Origin: 66-474 sp036279975
GTDB taxonomy: Bacteria; Pseudomonadota; Gammaproteobacteria; Xanthomonadales; Rhodanobacteraceae
Assembly: GCA_036279975.1 (NCBI GenBank)
Contig: DASURP010000047.1
Span: 1-34,356, forward strand
Length of the DNA: 34,356 nucleotides
Reading direction: 5' to 3'
Every line of letters begins with the position of its first letter. The first letter of the stretch is position 1. The translations under genes were made by a program, and so were the position numbers. The notes under the pieces were generated by a model. The model was not told the origin of the DNA. It worked only from the letters and a program-made list of their open reading frames with translations, and ran no database searches. Shown piece after piece: positions 15,970-23,559 of the stretch.

Positions 15970-16639
15970 AGTGGAGACACGGGGACAAGCACGCGGTGGC
16001 CTGCGCACGCTCGAATGTGGCGACGTCGCGGCGCGGCTGGTCGTGGTGATGCTGCACGGCCGCAACATGCAGGCAGCCGACCTCGCGCCGTTCGGGGCGT
16101 CGCTGGGGATCGATGCGCACTTCGTGTTTCCCGACGCACCCCTGGCAACAGATCCCGGGCGCACATGGTGGCCGGTGGATTCCGAGGCGCGCCTGCGTGC
16201 ACGGGGCGCACGCGACCTGCACGCGATGGATCCACCGGGGCGCACACAAGCGCGCACCGCCCTGCACGCACTGTGCGAAACCGTGGCCCATGGCAAGCGG
16301 CTGGCGCTGGTCGGTTTCTCGCAGGGCGGGATGCTGGCGCTGGACTACGTGCTGCACGGCGGGCGCGCGGATGCGCTGGCGCTGCTGTCGTCCACGCGGA
16401 TCGCCTTCGACGAATGGCGCCCCTTGCTGCCGCGGCTGTCGGGCCTGCCCGTGCTGGTGGCACACGGGCGTGCCGACGAGGAGTTGTCGTTCGCGGCCGG
16501 CGAAGCCCTGCGCGATGCGGTGCGAGCGGGCGGCGCGGACGTCACCTGGTTTCCGTTCGAAGGCGGGCACGGCATTCCCCTGCCGGCCTGGCGCGCGTTG
16601 CGCAAGTTCCTGACCGCCAACCTGGTGGCCCCGACATGA
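15962..16639 (+). CDS. Phospholipase/carboxylesterase family hydrolase (YpfH-like)
   Basis: A 225-residue single-domain alpha/beta-hydrolase with an intact triad: Ser120 in GFSQGG, Asp172 in HGRADEEL and His203 in GGHGIP. LHGRNMQAADL supplies the oxyanion loop and DAPLATDPGRTWWPVD the usual lid side. The family (PF02230) holds small cytoplasmic carboxylesterases and acyl-protein thioesterases. In contrast to the two preceding proteins it has a normal Ser nucleophile, so it is a good candidate for releasing or proof-reading thioesters on the carrier protein. The ATG lies inside the end of the upstream gene (eight-base overlap). The next gene begins 54 bases after its stop. Confidence 0.85.
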   Translation: MVEVETRGQARGGLRTLECGDVAARLVVVMLHGRNMQAADLAPFGASLGIDAHFVFPDAPLATDPGRTWWPVDSEARLRARGARDLHAMDPPGRTQARTALHALCETVAHGKRLALVGFSQGGMLALDYVLHGGRADALALLSSTRIAFDEWRPLLPRLSGLPVLVAHGRADEELSFAAGEALRDAVRAGGADVTWFPFEGGHGIPLPAWRALRKFLTANLVAPT

Positions 16640-16693
16640 ATCGTGCACCCGCCATTATCGTTATGCTTGCCGCCGTCTCCAGGGAACCCGCAG

Positions 16694-17227
16694 ATGAGTG
16701 CTGAAGCCAAGCTGGCGCACGCGATCGACCCGCATTTGTTCCGCCGGGTGATGGGGCGTTTCGCGACCGGCGTAACGGTGGTGAGCTTCCTGCGCGAAGG
16801 CAAGCCTGCCGGCATGACGGTGAACGCGTTCCTGTCGGTCTCGCTCACTCCGCCGCTGATCCTGGTCTCGGTGCGCAAGACGTCGAGTTTCGTCGAACAC
16901 GTCAGGGTCGGCAGCCGTTGCGGCGTCAACATCCTCTCGGAAACACAGCGCAAGCTGGGACCGCACTTCGCCAACCACCCGGAGCAGGACGTCGACGTGC
17001 ATTTCCAGGACCACGCCGGCACGCCCTTGCTGGACGGCAGCCTCGCGCAGATCGTGGCGCGGGTCGTGGACATCCATCCGGCCGGCGACCACTTGTTGTT
17101 CATCGCCGAAATCGAGCACCTCGCGTACGGCCCCGATGCGCAACCCCTGATCTTCTTCTCGGGCCGCTACAAGCAGATCCACGCGCACGATCCGATAGTG
17201 CAGTGGCACGCCGAGGACGGCTGGTGA
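16694..17227 (+). CDS. Flavin reductase domain protein (reductase of a two-component monooxygenase)
   Basis: A 177-residue flavin reductase-like (PF01613, HpaC/HsaB type) protein that reduces FMN or FAD with NAD(P)H and supplies it to an oxygenase. Signatures are RRVMGRFATGVTVV, AGMTVNAFLSVSLTPPLILVSV, RCGVNILSETQ and IFFSGRYKQI near the C-terminus. The ATG at 16694, with AGGGAA upstream, is preferred over an in-frame start at 16643 that would add 17 Pro-rich residues. The stop and next start share one base (TGATG, 17225-17229), so reductase and oxygenase are translated together. The pairing with the next gene is what defines the reductase's role. The 54-base gap before it holds a weak -10-like TATGCT near 16671. 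Confidence 0.9.
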   Translation: MSAEAKLAHAIDPHLFRRVMGRFATGVTVVSFLREGKPAGMTVNAFLSVSLTPPLILVSVRKTSSFVEHVRVGSRCGVNILSETQRKLGPHFANHPEQDVDVHFQDHAGTPLLDGSLAQIVARVVDIHPAGDHLLFIAEIEHLAYGPDAQPLIFFSGRYKQIHAHDPIVQWHAEDGW

Positions 17228-18447
17228 TGGGCGCTTCGCTGCGGCCCCCGACGCAACGCGCCAGCGACCAGGCGCGCTTGCTGCACGAGCGGCTCGTTGC
17301 GGCCGCCAGGTCGCTGCAACCACTGCTGGCCGAACACGCGGACGAAACCGAACGCGAGCGGCGCATCGCCGCCGCCTGCATCGACGCCCTGACCGACGCC
17401 GGCCTGTTCCGGATGCTGACGCCGAAACGCTGTGGCGGCCACGAGGTGGGCGCGCGCACCTGGCTCGACGTGGTGGCGCTGATTGCCGAGGCCTGCGGTT
17501 CCACCGCCTGGGTACTGAGCCTGCTCACGCACGCCGCCTGGTTCGCGGGGATGCTGGGCGACAAGGCGCGCTCCGAAATATTCGGCAAGGATCCGGACAC
17601 GCGTATCGCCGGCGTGTTCGCGCCCAGCGAGGACATGCGCCGCGAGGACGATGGCCTCAGGGTTTCCGGCAAGTGGTTCTGGGCTTCCGGGTCGCTGCAC
17701 GCGAGTTGGGCGATGCTGGGCGTGCTGGAACGCGACGCGCAGTCACGCGTGCTCGACCACTGGCTGGGCTTCGTGCCGATACGCGAGCTGCGGATCGAAA
17801 ATACCTGGTATGCCTCGGGCATGAAGGGCACCGGCAGCAACTGCCTTGTCGCCGAGGACCTGTTCATTCCCGCGCACCGGTTGATGTCGCTGCGGCAGGC
17901 GATCGCGGGGACCATTCCGAACACGCATCTCGGCGAGACCGTGTACCGTTCGGCCTGCGTACCGATGATGGTGCTGGCCCTGCTGGGACCACAGCTCGGG
18001 CTGGCGCGCGCCGCACTGCAACACACCACCGCCGTGGCCGGCCGCCGCAGCATTCCGTACACGATTTACCAGCGCGAGGCCGATTCGCCGGCGTTCCAGA
18101 TGCAGATCGCGGAAGCCGCGCTCAAGATCGACAGCGCACACCTGCACGCCTACCGCATCGCCGACGAGATCGACGCGTTCGCACGCCGCGGCCAGCGCAT
18201 GGACCTGACCACCCGCGCGCGGGCCCGCGCCAGCGCCGGCTACGTCGGCAAGCTGGTCACCGAAGCCATCAACACCCTCATCTCGGCCTACGGTGCAGGC
18301 GCCTTCGCCGACGCCAACCCGCTGCAACGCATCTGGCGTGACGCCAACACGGCCGCGCGCCACGCCCTGGTACTGCCGCCGGTGTGCGAGGAGATCTACG
18401 GCAAGGCGCTGCTGGGGCTGGACAACAACATCACGCCGCTGATCTGA
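17227..18447 (+). CDS. Flavin-dependent monooxygenase, acyl-CoA dehydrogenase fold (HsaA/HpaH-like)
   Basis: A 406-residue group D flavin monooxygenase (Acyl-CoA_dh_2 C-terminal domain). It uses reduced flavin from the neighbouring reductase and O2 to hydroxylate a substrate. Landmarks are LTDAGLFRMLTPKRCGGHE, ACGSTAWVLSLLTHAAWF, VSGKWFWASGSLHASW, WYASGMKGTGSNCLVAEDLFIP and a C-terminal ISAYGAGAFADANPLQRIWRD. The last is the typical tail of HsaA, DszC and 4-hydroxyphenylacetate hydroxylase oxygenases, in which the dehydrogenase Glu base is absent. C-, N- or S-oxygenation are all known for this group. In this cluster, oxidation of an aminoacyl group bound to the carrier protein is plausible. 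It is the last plus-strand gene of the operon, ending 15 bases from the convergent J-domain gene. Confidence 0.88.
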   Translation: MGASLRPPTQRASDQARLLHERLVAAARSLQPLLAEHADETERERRIAAACIDALTDAGLFRMLTPKRCGGHEVGARTWLDVVALIAEACGSTAWVLSLLTHAAWFAGMLGDKARSEIFGKDPDTRIAGVFAPSEDMRREDDGLRVSGKWFWASGSLHASWAMLGVLERDAQSRVLDHWLGFVPIRELRIENTWYASGMKGTGSNCLVAEDLFIPAHRLMSLRQAIAGTIPNTHLGETVYRSACVPMMVLALLGPQLGLARAALQHTTAVAGRRSIPYTIYQREADSPAFQMQIAEAALKIDSAHLHAYRIADEIDAFARRGQRMDLTTRARARASAGYVGKLVTEAINTLISAYGAGAFADANPLQRIWRDANTAARHALVLPPVCEEIYGKALLGLDNNITPLI

Positions 18448-18462
18448 CCGAACCTGCGCGTC

Positions 18463-18897
18463 CTACCGCGTCGTCACCACGCCCACGCCCCAGATCGCAA
18501 ACGCCAAGGCCAACAGGATCACCAGCACGAAGTAATAGCGCGCGAGATTGCGGCGCTGCGCGGGTTGCGGCCGCGGGCGCTGCGGCCTGCGCTCGTGGCC
18601 CCCGCCGGCGCGCGTGAAGAAAGGCCCATCCTGATGCAGGGAAACATCGGGCCGCCGTGAAGTCATGGTTGCCGCGGGCAGGCGACCGTAGCGGTGCTCG
18701 AAGGCGAGCGCGGCGCCATACAGGCGGTTCAGGCGCTGCAGCCGCAGCGGACCCTCATCGTCGGTGAACTCATGGCGATCCGGGTGCAACTGGGCAACGC
18801 GCCGCCGATAGGCCCGCTTCAGGGCATCGAGGTCGCTGACCCCGGGTGCCAGACCCAATTCCTCGTACAACGTCAGAAAGTCGGTATCGCCCGCCAT
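18463..18897 (-). CDS. J-domain protein with C-terminal membrane anchor
   Basis: A 144-residue protein. Residues 5-70 form a DnaJ-type J-domain with the HPD triad at 38-40 (VAQLHPDRH), preceded by LKRAYRRR of helix II and followed by LQRLNRLYGAAL. The middle is Arg/Pro-rich and the end (about 120-140, YYFVLVILLALAFAIWGVGVV) is one transmembrane helix with a short tail. It should recruit DnaK to the cytoplasmic face of the inner membrane; the client is unknown. There is no ribosome binding site; a -10-like TAGATA lies eight bases before the ATG, so a leaderless mRNA is possible. Its gene follows the opposite strand's monooxygenase tail to tail and precedes no other minus-strand gene in an obvious operon. 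Length is short for a DnaJ, as usual for type III J-proteins. Confidence 0.85.
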   Translation of the reverse strand: MAGDTDFLTLYEELGLAPGVSDLDALKRAYRRRVAQLHPDRHEFTDDEGPLRLQRLNRLYGAALAFEHRYGRLPAATMTSRRPDVSLHQDGPFFTRAGGGHERRPQRPRPQPAQRRNLARYYFVLVILLALAFAIWGVGVVTTR

Positions 18898-18905
18898 GGC
18901 GCCAG

Positions 18906-18911
18906 TATCTA
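18906..18911 (-). promoter_or_regulatory. -10-like box eight bases before the J-domain gene
   Basis: Minus strand TAGATA, eight bases upstream of the start codon, where no Shine-Dalgarno sequence is present. Transcription would begin at or next to the ATG. Weak evidence. Confidence 0.2.
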
Positions 18912-18967
18912 CCGGCAGGCCCGCGCCCGGAAGCCGGCGCAGCCGCGTGGCGGACCGTTGCAGCCCA

Positions 18968-20368
18968 TCACCTCGCCCCGCGCCCGAACAGCACGACTTC
19001 GACCGTCTGCACCAGGATCGCCAGATCGAACACGAAGTTGTGGTTCTTCACGTAGAAAAGGTCGAATTTCAATTTCTCCTCGGCATCCTCCAACGACGAA
19101 CCATAGGGATAGCGCAGCTGCGCCCAACCGGTCAAGCCGGGCTTCACGCAATGCCTGAGCGAGTAATAACGGATGCGGGTGTTGAAGTCGTCCACGAACT
19201 GCGGCCGTTCCGGGCGCGGGCCGATGACGCTCATGTCACCGCGCAGCACGTTCCACAGCTGCGGCAATTCGTCCAGCCGGGTCTTGCGGATGAAGCGCCC
19301 GACCCGGGTCACCCGGTCGTCGTTCTTGCTGGCCCAGCGCGCCACGCCGTCGCGTTCGGCGTCGGTACGCATGCTGCGGAACTTGATGACCGGGAACGCC
19401 TTGCCGTTCTCTCCCACGCGCTCCTGGCGGTACAGGATCGGTGCACCACGGCCCGACTCCAGGCGGATCGCCAAGGCGGTCGCCAGCATGAACGGCCAGG
19501 TCGCCAACAACACCAGGGCCGCAGTGCCCATGTCGAAGGCGCGCTTGATGGTGCGGCGCGCGGGCGAGATGTTGAAGCCGTCGGAGAACACCAGCCAGGA
19601 CGGGTTGGTGAGATCCATCTTGATCTTGCCGGCTTCGCGTTCGAAAAACTCCGCGAGTTCGGTGACCGCCACCCCGCGTTGCTTGCATTCGAGCAGGGCG
19701 TCCACCGGCAGGGTGCCGCGACGATCATCCGGGCCCACCACGATCTCGTCGATGCCCAGCCTGCCCGCCCATTGGCACAGCGGCCCGTCGGGATGCAGCA
19801 AGGATGGAGCCGGGATGGTCACCGGATCGGCGCCGATCGACACGTAGCCCAGGATCTTGAAGCCGCGCTGGTCGGTCTTGCGGCGCATCTTGCGCAACAC
19901 TTCGCCGGCGCGTTCGCCGGCGCCGAGCATCACCACCCGCCGCTTGAACAGGTCGGCATCGACGAAGCCCAGGAACGCCACCCGCCACAGGGCCACGACC
20001 AGATAACCCACCAGCAGCGCGATGCCCAGCACGCCACGCCCGATGTAGGCAACGGGAGCCGCGTAGTACAGGACCATCAGCAATACGCCGCCCAGCACGA
20101 AGGCGACCCCTTGCCGGCTCAGCCGCCCCAGCCAGCTGGCGCGCAGGTGCACCTGATAGAGCCCCAGCGCGGCCATCGCGATGACCAGCACCAGCGCGAC
20201 CAGGGGCGCGCGCCAATGCAGGGTGCGGCCGAATGCGGCCTGGGTGTCCAGGTCCCCGAAATAACGCAGCGCCACCGCCGCATAGACGCAGCCCACCAGC
20301 AACGCGAACTCGACGACCACGAGCAGCAGCTGCCATCGCAGTGCACGTGGTCGGAACAATCGGAACAT
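18968..20368 (-). CDS. Polyprenyl glycosylphosphotransferase, XrtA/PEP-CTERM type sugar transferase
   Basis: A 466-residue membrane enzyme that transfers a sugar-1-phosphate to undecaprenyl phosphate, the first step of exopolysaccharide repeat assembly. The N-terminal half has about four hydrophobic segments, then a CoA-binding-like domain (RRVVMLGAGERAGEVL) and IDEIVVGPDDRRGTLP. The C-terminal catalytic domain has AFDMGTAALVLLATWPFML, ILYRQERVGENGK, KFRSMRTDAE, GRFIRKTRLDELPQLWNVL, MSVIGPRPERP and KPGLTGWAQLRYPYG. This is the layout of the PEP-CTERM-associated sugar transferase family (TIGR03013). AGGGGG precedes the ATG and a good sigma-70 promoter lies upstream (20428-20455). It is divergent from glmS. 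It ties the sulfotransferase, deacetylase and galE genes to an exopolysaccharide pathway, although flippase and polymerase are outside the window. Confidence 0.9.
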   Translation of the reverse strand: MFRLFRPRALRWQLLLVVVEFALLVGCVYAAVALRYFGDLDTQAAFGRTLHWRAPLVALVLVIAMAALGLYQVHLRASWLGRLSRQGVAFVLGGVLLMVLYYAAPVAYIGRGVLGIALLVGYLVVALWRVAFLGFVDADLFKRRVVMLGAGERAGEVLRKMRRKTDQRGFKILGYVSIGADPVTIPAPSLLHPDGPLCQWAGRLGIDEIVVGPDDRRGTLPVDALLECKQRGVAVTELAEFFEREAGKIKMDLTNPSWLVFSDGFNISPARRTIKRAFDMGTAALVLLATWPFMLATALAIRLESGRGAPILYRQERVGENGKAFPVIKFRSMRTDAERDGVARWASKNDDRVTRVGRFIRKTRLDELPQLWNVLRGDMSVIGPRPERPQFVDDFNTRIRYYSLRHCVKPGLTGWAQLRYPYGSSLEDAEEKLKFDLFYVKNHNFVFDLAILVQTVEVVLFGRGAR

Positions 20369-20427
20369 GGCCGGCCCCCTGTTCGGACCCGCTGCGCGTC
20401 GGCAAGGCTTACGCTGGGCGGGCAGTT

Positions 20428-20455
20428 CTTATACTACAAATGTGACGTAGTTCAA
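20428..20455 (-). promoter_or_regulatory. Sigma-70 promoter of the sugar transferase gene with internal dyad
   Basis: On the minus strand a -35 TTGAAC (20450-20455) and a -10 TATAAG (20428-20433) are 16 bases apart, about 60 bases ahead of the start codon. The spacer contains ACTAC (20433-20437) and GTAGT (20447-20451), a perfect five-base inverted repeat with nine bases between, overlapping both boxes. This could be a repressor site. It is the best promoter in the window. Confidence 0.6.
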
Positions 20456-20588
20456 GTTTTTTGTTGAGACGGGGCTCCATGCAAAAAACATGCCCGGATC
20501 GAACCTGGTGAAGTCGACGCGCGCTGCCTTCAACCACAAATCCCTGTATCGTGCGGTTTTTTGACACGCCGCAGAGGATTGATCCCCC

Positions 20589-22421
<1,833 letters not shown>

Positions 22422-22444
22422 CCCATCGTCTCGATCCCGGTTCC

Positions 22445-22501
22445 GAAGGGGGAAGACAACTCCACCCCCTTCCGGAGGAAGGGGGGCGCCGCGCAGCGGC
22501 G
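22445..22501. repeat. Double-hairpin intergenic repeat between convergent genes
   Basis: Three related arms occur: GAAGGGGG (22445-22452), CCCCCTTCC (22465-22473) and GGAAGGGGG (22477-22485). The middle arm can pair with either neighbour, the second time perfectly over nine bases with a GGA loop. A second hairpin follows: CGCCGC (22487-22492), GCA, GCGGCG (22496-22501). There is no T-run. The structure between glmS and the dehydratase gene looks like a REP-type element and may also stop converging transcription. I see only one copy in this window. Confidence 0.55.
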
Positions 22502-22521
22502 GGGGGATGCCGGCTCGCGCG

Positions 22522-23484
22522 TCAGGACGTGACGAACGGAATCGCGTCCAGATCGACGTTGCCGCCACTCAGGACGAGGCCGACGCGCCGGCCGCGGAAC
22601 CGTTCGGGCGATTCGAGCAGCGCTGCCAGCACGGTGGCCGAGGACGGCTCGACCGTCTGTTTCAGTTCCGCCCACAGCAGGCGCATCGCGGCCAGCGTGG
22701 CGGCATCATCGACGGTCATGATTTCGATGCGGTGCGCGCGCAGCAGCGTGAAATTCGGCGCGCCGATGGTCGCACGCAAACCATCGCACACGGTGTGCGG
22801 CACCACGTCGGTGACGCGCTCGCCACGCTGCAGCGATTGCAACGCATCGTCGGCGCCCGTGGGTTCGGCGCCGAGCAGGCTCGTACCCGGCGCCTGCGCG
22901 GCCAGAGCGATCGCGCAGCCCGACGCAAGGCCGCCGCCACCGACCGGGACGACCACGGCATCGAGACCCGGCGCCTGTTGCAACAACTCCAGCGCGAGCG
23001 TGCCCTGTCCCGCGATCACGTGCGCATCGGCATAGGGATGCACCAGCGTCGCGCCGGTCTCGCGCTGCACGCGTGCACAAGTCTCCTCGCGCGCAGCCTG
23101 CGTCGCCGCACAACGGTGGATGATGCCGCCGGCGCGCTCGATGTTCGCGAGCTTGGCGGCGACTGCGCCCTCCGGCACCACGACGTGCGCCGGGATCCCG
23201 CGGGTCGCCGCGGCCAGTGCCAAGGCCGCGCCATGGTTGCCGGAGGAATGCGTGACCACGCCACGCCGGGCCGCATCGTCGTCCAGCGACCACACCGCAT
23301 TGCAGGCACCACGAAACTTGAAGGCGCCGCCGCGTTGCAGGTGTTCGCACTTGAAAAACAGCGCAGCGCCGCTGCGCTCGTCCAGCCCGGGCGAACGCAG
23401 CACCGGCGTCACGCCGGCATGCGGGGCAATCCGCGCCGCCGCGGCGCGGATGTCCTCGAGGGTCGGGGCGATGAACCCGGGCAT
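22522..23484 (-). CDS. Threonine dehydratase/serine racemase family PLP enzyme
   Basis: A 320-residue fold-type II PLP enzyme. The PLP Lys is Lys56 in GGAFKFRGACNAV, the phosphate loop is VGGGGLASG, SSGNHGAALA binds the substrate carboxylate, and SGGNVDL near the C-terminus holds the pyridine nitrogen. There is no C-terminal ACT regulatory domain, so it resembles catabolic threonine/serine ammonia-lyases, serine racemase or threo-3-hydroxyaspartate ammonia-lyase rather than biosynthetic IlvA. The ATG at 23484 gives the expected N-terminus; no clear ribosome binding site is visible. It converges with glmS and diverges from pepN. Exact substrate cannot be fixed from the sequence. Confidence 0.88.
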   Translation of the reverse strand: MPGFIAPTLEDIRAAAARIAPHAGVTPVLRSPGLDERSGAALFFKCEHLQRGGAFKFRGACNAVWSLDDDAARRGVVTHSSGNHGAALALAAATRGIPAHVVVPEGAVAAKLANIERAGGIIHRCAATQAAREETCARVQRETGATLVHPYADAHVIAGQGTLALELLQQAPGLDAVVVPVGGGGLASGCAIALAAQAPGTSLLGAEPTGADDALQSLQRGERVTDVVPHTVCDGLRATIGAPNFTLLRAHRIEIMTVDDAATLAAMRLLWAELKQTVEPSSATVLAALLESPERFRGRRVGLVLSGGNVDLDAIPFVTS

Positions 23485-23547
23485 GGGTGGGCGATTCCAC
23501 TACATGAACAGACATGCATTGTCGCACCGGCGCACGCGGCGCGGCTG

Positions 23548-23553
23548 TAACAT
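23548..23553 (+). promoter_or_regulatory. -10-like box six bases before pepN
   Basis: TAACAT ends six bases before the pepN ATG, and there is no Shine-Dalgarno sequence (GCGCGG only). A transcript from here would begin at about the A of the start codon, that is, leaderless. Weak match (four of six) and no clear -35. Confidence 0.25.
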
Positions 23554-23559
23554 GCGCGG

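Noticed and set aside
20456..20588. glmS ribozyme or riboswitch before glmS
   Set aside because: The leader is short and shows no ribozyme-like core; such ribozymes are known mainly from Gram-positive bacteria.
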